From: a virus
Length of the DNA: 22,421 nucleotides
Virus record (IMG/VR): IMGVR_UViG_3300006924_000215
Coordinates: 1 to 22,421 of that record
Strand: one strand, 5' to 3'
Shown here piece after piece: positions 11,874-20,548 of the stretch. A program made the translations under genes and the position numbers. Below the pieces are notes generated by a model. It was not told the origin of the DNA. It saw only the letters and a list, made by a program, of their open reading frames with translations, and did not search any database. How positions within the stretch are numbered: position 1 is the first letter of the stretch; every line of letters begins with the position of its first letter.

Positions 11874-11884
11874 GATTCCATCAA
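11855..11884 (-). promoter_or_regulatory. Candidate divergent promoter for the minus-strand cassette
   Basis: On the minus strand, TTGATG (complement of 11879-11884) and TTTAAA (11855-11860) are 18 bases apart, each matching four of six consensus positions. The -10 box lies inside the spacer of the plus-strand promoter, so the two promoters could not be occupied together. The match is weak. Confidence 0.3.
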
Positions 11885-11927
11885 AACACTGAGGCAATTT
11901 TTTTTACAAGCAAAAGTGGCAGGAATC

Positions 11928-12998
11928 ATGTCAGACGACTCTGTAGAAACTAATGATGCAGAGCAGGAGGCTTTTCCGAATGTTGAGCAGGATGCTCAGG
12001 TGGATGAACAAACAATGGACTCTGGTTCGGCGGATGCCTCACCTCCCGCTGATCAGAGTGCAGGCGAAGACGGCATGGAGGCCGTTGACGCTACACCAGC
12101 CTGGACATCTGCATTGCAAGATGCTGGCTTTCAAAGTTTCGACGATCCAGGCAATGCGGTGCAAGCCTTGGTTGAGGCAAACAAGCAGCGTGAAGCACAA
12201 ATCCAGCAGTACGCCGACCAAGTCAAGTTCTACCAAGAGCAGTCAAGGTTTCGTCAGCAGTATGAGCCAGAGCAGCCTAAACCAGAGCCCAGGCAGCTTG
12301 ATCCGCTTGGTGAATTGATTGATGGTTGGAAGGAGCCGGGTTGGGCGCAGCAGTATATTGAGGTTGACGAAGAAGGCAATCGGATGATTGCTGACCACGT
12401 TGATGATGCAACCCGCGAGCAGATCCTTGGCATTGATCGCAAAATGCGTCAATGGCAAGACGTTTTGCAAGATCCGCGACAGTTTGCCAGTGCAATCGAT
12501 CAGCGCGTTGAGCAAATGATCTCAGAGAAATTTGAGCATAGCTACACGCAAAAGCAAACGCAGGCACAAGAGCAAGCCACCGTCGATGGGTTTATTAACG
12601 AAAACGCCAACTGGCTTTATCAACAAGATCCGGCCACTGGAAACTACATACAAGATCCAATCAGCGGTGACTTCGTTTATTCGCAACAGGGTCAACAGTT
12701 TTTGCAACATATGGATTCAGCAGCACAAGATGGTGTTGGGACCACAAGCAAGCAAATTCAGTATGCAAAGCTTGCTATGGGCGTGGCATCGCCAACGCAA
12801 GCAGCGCAGCCGCCAACTCAACATACAGCCGCAGTCGCACAGCAGCAGAAGCGAGCGATGCGTGGCAAAGCAAACCAACGGACTGGTAGGCAGGCATCCT
12901 TCAACGGTGTGTCTGCTGAAAGTGGAGCAAGCCAAACCGGGCAAGATCAAATGTCCTTTGGTGAATCGGTTCTCGCCGCCATGCAAGTTGGCGAGTGA
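11928..12998 (+). CDS. Candidate capsid scaffolding protein (356 aa)
   Basis: Scaffolding proteins guide capsid assembly and leave before or during DNA packaging. The product is acidic and low-complexity at the N-terminus (Asp, Glu, Ser, Ala to about residue 55). The centre is Gln-rich and helical (LVEANKQREAQIQQYADQ and a Gln/Glu/Pro-rich region). The C-terminus is basic (QQQKRAMRGKANQR), which in other scaffolds contacts the capsid. It lies 49 bases before the capsid gene. ATG 11928 is preferred because it has AGGA nearby and lies after the promoter candidate. An in-frame ATG at 11865 would start within that promoter. No sequence motif proves the role. Confidence 0.6.
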   Translation: MSDDSVETNDAEQEAFPNVEQDAQVDEQTMDSGSADASPPADQSAGEDGMEAVDATPAWTSALQDAGFQSFDDPGNAVQALVEANKQREAQIQQYADQVKFYQEQSRFRQQYEPEQPKPEPRQLDPLGELIDGWKEPGWAQQYIEVDEEGNRMIADHVDDATREQILGIDRKMRQWQDVLQDPRQFASAIDQRVEQMISEKFEHSYTQKQTQAQEQATVDGFINENANWLYQQDPATGNYIQDPISGDFVYSQQGQQFLQHMDSAAQDGVGTTSKQIQYAKLAMGVASPTQAAQPPTQHTAAVAQQQKRAMRGKANQRTGRQASFNGVSAESGASQTGQDQMSFGESVLAAMQVGE

Positions 12999-13047
12999 GT
13001 TTTTATTCCTGAGTGCTTAGACAGCACATCACACGGAGGATAGAGAA

Positions 13048-14193
13048 ATGCCAAATGGATTTCAGGGCTTTGATCGCTTTTCTTGGCAGCGATCTTTAAC
13101 AACTACGATGCCTAAGCTTCTCAAAGAAATTGAGGATGCTTCAAAACGCAACTTTGCGCTGCTCGCGCTCATGGAACAGGCTGGGCGAATCAGCACTGGT
13201 CATGGCGGTGAAGGCATTCAGTGGGTAGTCAAATACAAAGACCATGCGACTCAAGCAGCGACCGGCGAAAACTCCCGAAGTTTCGTTGCGCAGAGCTTGT
13301 TCAAGCATGCTGCTTTGGACTGGCGCGGATATGAGTGTGTTGACTCAATTAAGCGCCGCGAGCTGGAAAAAAATAAAGGCGAAGCAGCAATCGTTAAGGT
13401 TGTTGATCAGTTTGCCGAACGCATCAAGAGCAGCTTGATGGAAGGACTTGCCACACAATTTTACGTTGACGGCGAGGACGCAAATAACGAGAGGTACTGG
13501 CACGGGCTCAAAACGCTCGCGCAAAGTAACGGCGAGACTTTGACTCTTGGAACCAATGTTGCTCGATCTGCAAACGCAGCCGACAAAGTGATTGCTCCAA
13601 GCGGAAGCTACGCCAATTTGGATTGCTCGCTTGGCTACTACGGTGGCTCGCAAGAAGCAGGCTCATCCTTTCCAGAGGCGACAGCCGACAAACAGTACGA
13701 CTTCTGGTCGCCACTGCAAGTCGTCAATGACTCGACAGCGTTTAGCGGTGCAACTGCTGGCGCAAAAATGGAGCAGGCATTGCGTTACGGAATCACCCAT
13801 GCTCAACGCAACAGTACCATCGAAGGGCAAATCACTAACGTGATGCTTGATCGAAATAAGTACATCGAGCTGAAAGATCACAACGACGGTCGTCAGACCA
13901 TTGAAGTGACCAACGCTCCCGGCTCTCTTCGTGAATTAGGATTTCTCAACTCGTACAGATTTGACGGTTGTGAGATCAGCTACGAGAACGCTGTACCTGT
14001 TGGTTTCGGGTTCGGTATCAACCTTCAGTGCATGGAACTGATGGCCCTTACTGATGACTTGTTTGATAGCGAAGGTGGTCCGCAGTACGACCTCGCTACT
14101 CAAAGCTTGAATGCAGTTGTCTCAACATTGAGCAACATCAAGTACAAGTCGCCTCGCAACTTTGTCGTGTGGAAACCGCTGTCCGCAGCGTAG
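13048..14193 (+). CDS. Major capsid protein, HK97-fold type (381 aa)
   Basis: The structural subunit of the icosahedral head. A strong GGAGG lies 9 bases upstream. The length fits, and the region from 46 to 130 (STGHGGEGIQWVVKYKDH, then KHAALDWRGYECVD) looks like the E-loop and spine helix, with long beta-strands in the C-terminal half and a compact end. The position directly after the scaffold candidate and before the decoration candidate and terminase is the main support. I see no obvious N-terminal prohead protease site, and no protease gene is in the window, so maturation may not involve cleavage. Confidence 0.75.
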   Translation: MPNGFQGFDRFSWQRSLTTTMPKLLKEIEDASKRNFALLALMEQAGRISTGHGGEGIQWVVKYKDHATQAATGENSRSFVAQSLFKHAALDWRGYECVDSIKRRELEKNKGEAAIVKVVDQFAERIKSSLMEGLATQFYVDGEDANNERYWHGLKTLAQSNGETLTLGTNVARSANAADKVIAPSGSYANLDCSLGYYGGSQEAGSSFPEATADKQYDFWSPLQVVNDSTAFSGATAGAKMEQALRYGITHAQRNSTIEGQITNVMLDRNKYIELKDHNDGRQTIEVTNAPGSLRELGFLNSYRFDGCEISYENAVPVGFGFGINLQCMELMALTDDLFDSEGGPQYDLATQSLNAVVSTLSNIKYKSPRNFVVWKPLSAA

Positions 14194-14242
14194 TCCGTTT
14201 CACTTTGGTTAATCACAAACATCCTTCATAGGAAAATTAGAG

Positions 14243-14812
14243 ATGAATGATTCAGTTTCTGATTTTGGCCTCGGTGAAACGATCCGAGGACAAAACGACG
14301 ACTCTATTGACATCAACACCGCGCTTGATGGTCGCGAGTACACATTCCCGGTAACCGCTGCTGTGGCAACCGCTGCTGGCATGCACAACCGAGTTGTGGG
14401 CCGTCGTGTTACCGCTCGTATCCTTCGCAACAAAACTGGCGGCACACTTGCTGCTGGCGAAATCGTTGTGGTTGATCTGGACGGTGGACACGCAGGTCTT
14501 GGCAAAGCAGATGCGAAGTCGTCAGCAGGCGACCGCTGTTGCCTTGTCGTAGATCCCTCGCTGGGGTCCGCAACTGTTGCAGCGAATGACCTGTTCCTCG
14601 CCATCGTCAAGGGTCCGGCCAAGGTCAAGCAGCCAGCATCAGCAGTTTCGCTGACTGCCGGTGGTCAGATCCGTGCTGGTGCAAGTGGTCGATTGGCAAG
14701 CGTGACGGAAGCTACGCTTGCTCACCAAGTCGCCAGCCTCGGAACGGTTGTCAAAGATGACAACACAAACAACGGTCTTGTTGAGGTTGAGCTTAACCCT
14801 CAGTGGGTCTAG
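14243..14812 (+). CDS. Candidate head decoration protein (189 aa)
   Basis: Ala, Val and Gly are abundant (AAVATAAG, then GGTLAAGEIVVVDLDGGHAG, then SLTAGGQIRAGASG), a beta-rich composition typical of capsid decoration or stabilising proteins that follow the capsid gene. AGGA lies 9 bases before the ATG. It has no signal peptide. It is followed by a strong terminator, so it is the last gene of the capsid transcript unless readthrough occurs. Decoration is inferred from position and composition. Confidence 0.6.
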   Translation: MNDSVSDFGLGETIRGQNDDSIDINTALDGREYTFPVTAAVATAAGMHNRVVGRRVTARILRNKTGGTLAAGEIVVVDLDGGHAGLGKADAKSSAGDRCCLVVDPSLGSATVAANDLFLAIVKGPAKVKQPASAVSLTAGGQIRAGASGRLASVTEATLAHQVASLGTVVKDDNTNNGLVEVELNPQWV

Positions 14813-14841
14813 TTCACGCGGCAAAGCCAGGATGGTTTACA

Positions 14842-14878
14842 GCGGACGAGCCGCGTTGTTGGTTCGTTCGCTTTTTTT
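14842..14878 (+). terminator. Strong intrinsic terminator/attenuator before the terminase genes
   Basis: GCGGACGAGCC (14842-14852) pairs with GGTTCGTTCGC (14861-14871): 11 pairs, two of them G-T, closing an 8-nt loop (GCGTTGTT). Seven T residues (14872-14878) follow. The last T touches an ATG at 14879, so the hairpin directly abuts the next reading frame. Because the terminase, portal and later genes show no promoter of their own, partial readthrough may set their expression. Confidence 0.8.
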
Positions 14879-14890
14879 ATGGATGATCAC

Positions 14891-15487
14891 ATGCCTTTGC
14901 AAGATGAAATTCCTGATCCAATCGAAGCAGAAGCTAATAAAGCTGGCTGCAAGTTTTGTACGCACTGCGGATCACGAAAGAGTCTTGATGATTTTCACAA
15001 GGATGTGTCCAAAGAAGATGGTCACCGAGATGTCTGCAAGGCATGTCGCACCAAGTTAGCGGAGCAGGCCAAGCAAGATCAGCTAGATCATCGGCTCGCT
15101 GTGCTTGAGGAGCAGGGGCTTGAGACGCTTGAAACGCTCAAAGACGGTGGGTCATTTGATCCCCATATCAATGAAATCTTTGAGAGCATGCTGCGACCAT
15201 TTGGTGGCGTGAACGGTTGGGCAAAGCACCTATTCGCGACATACCTGGCATGTGATCCAGGTAGTCAGAAGCGAGTAAAAATCCATGACATGATGATGCA
15301 GTTGGCTGGCAAGGTAACCAAGCTTGGGCTTGCCGAACGCCAACTCGACATGATGGAAGAACGTGACTTGATCCAAGTCATGCGTCAGCATCTCGTGGAG
15401 TACCAGGAAAGTAACTCACTCCCGGCGACTGCAATTCCTACCTTCAGTGAAAAGGTCATTGATGCGGAGGTGCAGGATGCAGAATGA
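14891..15487 (+). CDS. Candidate small terminase subunit with zinc-binding N-terminus (198 aa)
   Basis: The small subunit recognises phage DNA and hands it to the large subunit. Seen here: Cys pairs at C23/C26 and C49/C52 (CTHC and CKAC), a zinc finger-like module in the first 55 residues, then a helical region including KLAEQAKQDQLDHRLAVLEE. The gene ends 11 nt inside the large terminase gene, a strong positional argument. ATG 14891 is chosen because the ATG at 14879 directly follows the terminator T-run. A weak GGA site is 7 bases upstream. A non-terminase DNA-binding protein cannot be excluded. Confidence 0.6.
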   Translation: MPLQDEIPDPIEAEANKAGCKFCTHCGSRKSLDDFHKDVSKEDGHRDVCKACRTKLAEQAKQDQLDHRLAVLEEQGLETLETLKDGGSFDPHINEIFESMLRPFGGVNGWAKHLFATYLACDPGSQKRVKIHDMMMQLAGKVTKLGLAERQLDMMEERDLIQVMRQHLVEYQESNSLPATAIPTFSEKVIDAEVQDAE

Positions 15488-17240
15488 CAAAGGGTCCATC
15501 CCAGATAACGCTGTAGAGCTTATCGGAAAAGGCAATGCAAACTTTGCTAAGAAGAAGGCAATTCGGGTTGCCAATGAGATCGCACAGCGACGACTAGAGT
15601 CGTTGAATCTCTACGTCCCGCAGGCAACGCAGGATGAGTTTCATCAATGTGATGCACCTGAGTGCATGATCATGGGAGGCAACCGTGGTGGCAAGAGTCT
15701 CGCCGCATTCGTTGAAATTGCGCGTGCTGTGCAAGGGAAAGACCCGTACAAAAAGTATCCACTGCGTGATGGGGTGTGCGCGATCATTGGCTATAAGCAG
15801 TGGCATATTGGCAACGTGATCTACGGCTACCTGTTTAAAGCAGGAGCATTCAAGATCATCCGAGACTCTGAAACAAATCTTTGGCGTGTGTATCGACCGT
15901 GGGTTCCTCAAGACAGGGCTCGCGCAAAAGAAGCCAAGCCCGCGCCACCACTAATTCCGCCGAGAATGATTGAGAAGATTGTTTGGCAAGACCGAGCAAA
16001 GCAGATTTTTAGCAATGTGTTTCTTAAAAATGGCTGGGAAATAAAGGCGTTTTCTTCACGATCAAAACCTGAGCAGGGTTGGCAGGGTGATCTGATCGCG
16101 ATTGACGAAGACATCCTTGATCCAAGTTGGTACGAGGAAAGTGCGGGTCGTTTAATTGACCGTGCTGGTCGCCTGATTTGGTCAGCGTTGCCGCACGATG
16201 AAAACGACGCGATGGCACGTTTCGCTGAACGCGCCGAAACCCAAGAAGAGGAACATGAACGAGGCGGACCAAAACCGACAACGGTTGTTTATCGCATCAG
16301 CATGGAGAGCAACCCCTATCTTCCTGAAGAAGCGAAGAAGGCTGCGGTTGCTGGTTGGAAAAGTATGGGTGATGACGTTTATCGAAAACGTGCATTAGGT
16401 GAAATGGTCACCGACTCTGTCTTGATGTACCCGATGTGGAAACGGGGGCTTCATGATATTCAAGGGTACGCCGATCAGTTGAAGGGCGAAGCTAATCAAT
16501 ACCTAAAAGAACGTCGTGTTCCGCAACACTGGTGCAGGCGACTGGCGGTAGACCCCGGTCACGACACTGCTGCTGCTGTCTTGGTCGCGACTCCACCGAG
16601 CGGTAAATGGCATCTTGTGTACGACGAGATATACATCCATCAGTGTGATGCTCGAAAAATCGCATACGCACTTTCTAAGAAAACAGCCGGTGTTTGGTTT
16701 CAGACATTTGTAATTGATGCTCACGGGGGAAACCTCACCTCAATCGATACTGGGATCGCGCCTCGCGAAGCGTATGAACGCGAGATGAAACAAAAAGATG
16801 TGCAGTGCGTTGAAACGCGACACAGGTTCATTCCTGGCTGCTCGGTCATTGCTTATCGAGAAGAGGTAGCTCGCGGAATGTTGTCAATCGGAGGCAGCGG
16901 CAATCCACAGTTGATATTTGACTTTGAGAGATGTCCAAACCTCGACAGAGAGATGCGCCGTTTCAGGAAGAAAAAGGTCAACGGGACCGTCACCGACACC
17001 GGGAACCGACGCGCGAATACGCATGCGGTTGAATGCTTGGAATATCTCGCAGCCTATCTAACAGATTCAAGACAGCCCTATGTCGCGCCAAAAGGGCGAC
17101 GGCGAGTGGAAACACCCGGCCAGCGAAGGGTCCGCCAATTCAGGGAAAGAAAACGTATGCGGCAGGAGGCAGCAAATCCATTTGGTGCAGGAACCAGCAC
17201 CATCATTTTAGGACCAACCGGAGTTTATGAAGATGGCTAA
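15477..17240 (+). CDS. terL: Large terminase subunit (587 aa)
   Basis: The packaging motor: an N-terminal ATPase pumps DNA into the prohead and a C-terminal RNase H-like nuclease cuts concatemers. Visible: Walker A GGNRGGKS (67-74), Walker B LIAIDE (D210-E211), then the nuclease acids D359 (LAVDPGH) and D414 (FVIDAHGG), and the C-terminal THAVECLEYL element (H516, E519). ATG 15477 follows GGAGGTG. The in-frame ATG at 15447 would lie further into the upstream gene. The Arg-rich tail (about 540-565) is probably a DNA-contacting extension. It overlaps the next gene by 8 nt (14 nt if the ATG at 17227 is used). Confidence 0.9.
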   Translation: MQNDKGSIPDNAVELIGKGNANFAKKKAIRVANEIAQRRLESLNLYVPQATQDEFHQCDAPECMIMGGNRGGKSLAAFVEIARAVQGKDPYKKYPLRDGVCAIIGYKQWHIGNVIYGYLFKAGAFKIIRDSETNLWRVYRPWVPQDRARAKEAKPAPPLIPPRMIEKIVWQDRAKQIFSNVFLKNGWEIKAFSSRSKPEQGWQGDLIAIDEDILDPSWYEESAGRLIDRAGRLIWSALPHDENDAMARFAERAETQEEEHERGGPKPTTVVYRISMESNPYLPEEAKKAAVAGWKSMGDDVYRKRALGEMVTDSVLMYPMWKRGLHDIQGYADQLKGEANQYLKERRVPQHWCRRLAVDPGHDTAAAVLVATPPSGKWHLVYDEIYIHQCDARKIAYALSKKTAGVWFQTFVIDAHGGNLTSIDTGIAPREAYEREMKQKDVQCVETRHRFIPGCSVIAYREEVARGMLSIGGSGNPQLIFDFERCPNLDREMRRFRKKKVNGTVTDTGNRRANTHAVECLEYLAAYLTDSRQPYVAPKGRRRVETPGQRRVRQFRERKRMRQEAANPFGAGTSTIILGPTGVYEDG

Positions 17241-17628
17241 AAAAGCTGCTCGCCGCACAGAAGACAATTTAGATAAGACAGTCCAGCCGCAAGATACGGT
17301 GGCTGTCTCGGCTGCTCCTGAGCCGGTGGCATGGACTATGCCGCAGCCTACACGCGGACAGATCATTGTGTTCTACCACCGCGCGACGGTTTCAGAACGA
17401 AATGCTGACATCGCACACGTTATGCGTGTTGGCGAACGATCCATCGAGGTTGCGTTTCGCGGTCAGGGATACAGCGAGGTGCTTCACAAAGATGATGACA
17501 GGCTTGTGAAGAATCCTGACTTGCGAATGGATGTTGATGGTGTGTGGGATTTTACACAGGAACGCAAAGACCTAGATGCTTCCATTAGCAAACTGGAAGA
17601 ACGAATCACGCAACTTGAAAACAAATAG
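17233..17628 (+). CDS. Small protein with C-terminal coiled coil (131 aa)
   Basis: GGAG (17220-17223) lies 9 bases before ATG 17233. An ATG two codons earlier (17227) is only 3 bases from it, so 17233 is preferred. The N-terminus is basic (MAKKAARRTEDN), then Pro/Ala-rich. The middle (RGQIIVFYHR, IAHVMRVGERSIEVAF) looks beta-rich, like a small barrel. The last 28 residues (RKDLDASISKLEERITQLEN) form a heptad coiled coil. It lies between terminase and portal. Possible roles are a head or packaging accessory. No family is recognised. Confidence 0.7.
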   Translation: MAKKAARRTEDNLDKTVQPQDTVAVSAAPEPVAWTMPQPTRGQIIVFYHRATVSERNADIAHVMRVGERSIEVAFRGQGYSEVLHKDDDRLVKNPDLRMDVDGVWDFTQERKDLDASISKLEERITQLENK

Positions 17629-17637
17629 GTTTGGATA

Positions 17638-19683
17638 ATGGATGATTACGGACCACAACCGTCAGTCGGAGCGAAATACCCTCTTCAGCCAATCGTTGAC
17701 AGGTGGAAGAGAGTATTTGCGTCTGCTCGCAAAGACAGAAAAAAGAAGTTTGATGTCTACGCTGACGAGGCGATGACTTTCTACGATGGTCCTAACAATG
17801 CCATGTGGTCATCAATGCGTAATAGCGGTGGGGACCACGATGGTTTCTTGGGGAAAGATATCCCAAAGCCACAGTTTCAAATGTCGGTCAACCGGCTGTT
17901 TGAGGCAGTGTCGATGTTCGGACCAGTCCTGTATCACCAAAATCCGACCATTGCAGTGACACCTCGGCAGAATCCAGAGGTAAGCATTGAAACTTTTTAC
18001 GCGGGCAACCCAGAAGCAATGCAGTTACTTGCAATGTCTCAGGCTGTTCAGCAAGGAGTTGTTACAGATCCGTATATTATCCAAAGCGTTCAGATGCTGT
18101 ACCAGCAGTACCAGCAGAGCGTGGATACCGATCAAAAGGCTTCAATCATTGATGCTGATCATAGCAAGATCCTAGAGTCCATCAGTAATTACATACAGCA
18201 AGAGGGGAGCAAGCAAGATGAAGCTCGCCTAGCAATCACCGAGGCAATCATAACCGGCCTTGGGTTGCTTCATGTCGAGGTTGAGCAACCGCCAGGCGGT
18301 GGGCCGAAGATGGCTCGCAGTCGCTTTCGCACAAACAAGGATCTGTTGGTAGATCCAGATGCAAAGTATTGGCGAGATGTAACTTGGATAGCTCTGCGAA
18401 ATTGCCAGCCCGCGAATGTTGTCGAGGAAAAGTTTGGATTACCTCCCGGCTCCTTGAAAGGAAAGTATGCTCGCAAGTCTGCGATGGACAGCAAGTCATC
18501 GGGATCTAAGCGTAACGGGGATGGATCAACTGCTGGTGTTACGCATGATCTTGTCGAATACTGGGATGTTTACAGCAAGAATGGTGCAGGCCAAAACATA
18601 AAGCTTGGCTCTAAAGATAAAAAGGTAAAGGGGCTGGAGGTTCTCGGTGACTACGTTCATCTTGCAATCTGCGAGAGTTGTCCTTACCCACTCAATCTAG
18701 CACCAAACGTACTAGGCTCTGGTGACATGGAGCTAATACTGGAGCGGGCATCTTGGGAAGTACCTTTCTGGGATGACTACTGGTCTGACGGTGGTTGGCC
18801 CATTGTGCGACTGTCGTTTCATTCAAAGCCTGGCGAGGTGTATCCCATCTCGATGGTCAAGCCAGTTCTTGCTGAGTTAAAGTTTATCAACTGGTGCATG
18901 AGTTTCATTGCTGACAAGGTTGCAGCAGGGTCAAAGATATACGTCGGCGTCATGAAAGAAGCTGGCGAAAACATTAGGACTCAGTTGACATCTGGCTCAG
19001 GTCCGTTTTCGATAATTGATCTGGAACGCATTAGCGGTGCAAAGATTGGCGACATGGTTAGTTTCCTGAAAGCTCCTGAGTTTAACATGGAAATTTGGCG
19101 CATGATTAGCGAGGTCAACCAAGCCATCGACAAACGATTGGGCTTGACCGAGCTGATGTACGGAATGTCGGGCCGTCAGATGCGTTCGGCTGCTGAAGCG
19201 CAGTACCGACAGGAGAACATCAACATCCGTCCAGACGACATGGCATCGCGAGTTGAAGACTGGTTGTCTTTAAGCGCAACGCGAGAGATTCAGGCGATGA
19301 GGTATCTCGGTGAGTTTGAGGATCTTGTCCCAATCGTCGGTCAAACCGCTGCCAGTGTTTTTGCAGAGCAGATCCTGACGGACGATGTGTCTCGGATCAC
19401 TCGCGACTTTCGTTACCGAGTTGAAGCAGGTACGGCTCGCAAGCCAAATCGCGACACGCAAATTGCACAACTGACAGACATTGGTCAGTACATTCTTCCG
19501 GTCATTCAGCAAGCAATGATGAGTGGAGTCACTAGGCCGTTTAATGCGTACATGGAAGCACTTGGTAGAGCAATGGACATTGCTGTCGATCCGTTTTTGC
19601 TTGGTGATGAAGAGCAGCAAATGCTTATGCAAATGAACGCTCCACCAGAATCGCAACCCCCACAAGATGAGGCACAAGAATGA
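17638..19683 (+). CDS. Portal protein (681 aa)
   Basis: The dodecameric head-tail vertex and the DNA entry channel. Length and position fit: about 680 aa directly after terminase. Features: Gln-rich stretches (about 145-170), an RFRTNKDLLVDPDAKYWRD region (about 225-245), a long helical domain with LTELMYGMSGRQMRSAAEAQ (about 500-520), and a C-terminal acidic/Gln-rich tail (about 640-681). The central pattern of long helices and the MYG-x-SGRQ-like turn are typical of podovirus-like portals, in my judgement. It overlaps the next gene by 4 nt (ATGA). Tail genes would lie beyond the right edge. Confidence 0.8.
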   Translation: MDDYGPQPSVGAKYPLQPIVDRWKRVFASARKDRKKKFDVYADEAMTFYDGPNNAMWSSMRNSGGDHDGFLGKDIPKPQFQMSVNRLFEAVSMFGPVLYHQNPTIAVTPRQNPEVSIETFYAGNPEAMQLLAMSQAVQQGVVTDPYIIQSVQMLYQQYQQSVDTDQKASIIDADHSKILESISNYIQQEGSKQDEARLAITEAIITGLGLLHVEVEQPPGGGPKMARSRFRTNKDLLVDPDAKYWRDVTWIALRNCQPANVVEEKFGLPPGSLKGKYARKSAMDSKSSGSKRNGDGSTAGVTHDLVEYWDVYSKNGAGQNIKLGSKDKKVKGLEVLGDYVHLAICESCPYPLNLAPNVLGSGDMELILERASWEVPFWDDYWSDGGWPIVRLSFHSKPGEVYPISMVKPVLAELKFINWCMSFIADKVAAGSKIYVGVMKEAGENIRTQLTSGSGPFSIIDLERISGAKIGDMVSFLKAPEFNMEIWRMISEVNQAIDKRLGLTELMYGMSGRQMRSAAEAQYRQENINIRPDDMASRVEDWLSLSATREIQAMRYLGEFEDLVPIVGQTAASVFAEQILTDDVSRITRDFRYRVEAGTARKPNRDTQIAQLTDIGQYILPVIQQAMMSGVTRPFNAYMEALGRAMDIAVDPFLLGDEEQQMLMQMNAPPESQPPQDEAQE

Positions 19684-20231
19684 CCCCGCAACGCATGGCA
19701 AGCATCGAGGCAGAGATGGATTCTCTTGGCCTGAGAGAGGTGTATGACTGGTTACTAGAGGAAGGCAATACGCCGAACATGGCAGCAATGCTGGCGTCAC
19801 AGAAGCCACCTGGTAGCTGGAATACGGACGCTGATTTTAATCGTCGCGAAAACGGTCGAATGGCCGCGATGGAAGACGAGAACCTTCAAGCGATCAACAC
19901 GATTGCCAGGCGAAGCGGCATCAGTACGCAGGGCAAGACGTACAACGGCCAGCTTGGCAAATATGACGACCCTGCCGCATGGGTCGCTGGAACAGGCGAC
20001 GTTCGGGCGGCTGCTATCAAGAAACAATTCAACATCGATGGAATGGTCAAGGTTCAGGGCTACAAAGGACGCAAAAAGAAAACTCGCCTTGCATCAGACA
20101 TAGTTGACTCGCTGGAACGCCGCGCGCGGTCTAAGAATGCAAAGCTAGATGAAAAATGCCGCAGCAGTGATAATGCTAGAGCGGACCTGAGAAACAAGCT
20201 TATAAGCAAACATAGCAAGCCAAGGGATTGA
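19680..20231 (+). CDS. Hypothetical phage protein, head/tail module (183 aa)
   Basis: It starts in an ATGA overlap with the portal, with GAGG upstream. The N-terminal half looks helical and acidic (SIEAEMDSLGLREVYDWLLE), the middle carries TDADFNRRENGRMAAMED, a pattern I recall from phage structural-region hypotheticals, and the C-terminus is strongly basic (GRKKKTRLAS, ERRARSKNAK). Its location after the portal suggests a head completion or ejection-related protein, but no motif confirms this. No signal peptide or membrane segment is present. Confidence 0.65.
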   Translation: MTPQRMASIEAEMDSLGLREVYDWLLEEGNTPNMAAMLASQKPPGSWNTDADFNRRENGRMAAMEDENLQAINTIARRSGISTQGKTYNGQLGKYDDPAAWVAGTGDVRAAAIKKQFNIDGMVKVQGYKGRKKKTRLASDIVDSLERRARSKNAKLDEKCRSSDNARADLRNKLISKHSKPRD

Positions 20232-20233
20232 CT

Positions 20234-20548
20234 GTGAATTACTTGATGAGCAACGAAAGAAGACGCGAGGTTAGGTGGGTCGCAAGGACTGCTTACTTGA
20301 AAACAGCAGAACGCTTTATTACGCCGCACCTCAACCAGCCTGAAATACTAAGAATCACGCTGGGCGAAACTAGGCAAAAGCTCATCGAAAGCAAGCGATT
20401 CAAATCTGTGCTTGGTGGCGTGTTTCTCGCACTGGCAATGAAGTTCGCAGTCAAGATGATCGAACAGTGGATTGAAGACAACTTGTTTACCGAAGCTTCA
20501 CTTCCAAGGGACTACGCAAAAGGAGAACCGGGCTATGCTGAGAAATAA
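20234..20548 (+). CDS. Small protein with hydrophobic helix (104 aa)
   Basis: The GTG at 20234 follows AAGGGA by 6 bases and is preferred over a TTG at 20228 and an ATG at 20246. Residues about 57-74 (KSVLGGVFLALAMKFAVKM) are hydrophobic enough for membrane association, flanked by Arg/Lys-rich N-terminal helices. The gene overlaps the two-TM protein gene by 14 nt. It could be part of a membrane complex encoded by the next genes. Function unknown. Confidence 0.6.
   Translation: MNYLMSNERRREVRWVARTAYLKTAERFITPHLNQPEILRITLGETRQKLIESKRFKSVLGGVFLALAMKFAVKMIEQWIEDNLFTEASLPRDYAKGEPGYAEK

Noticed and set aside
12532-13020. 162-codon frame inside the scaffold gene
   Set aside because: Same strand, other frame, no ribosome binding site, Ser/Arg-rich composition typical of a shifted frame.
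16503-16724. Minus-strand frames within the large terminase gene
   Set aside because: They overlap coding sequence with conserved nuclease residues and lack start signals.
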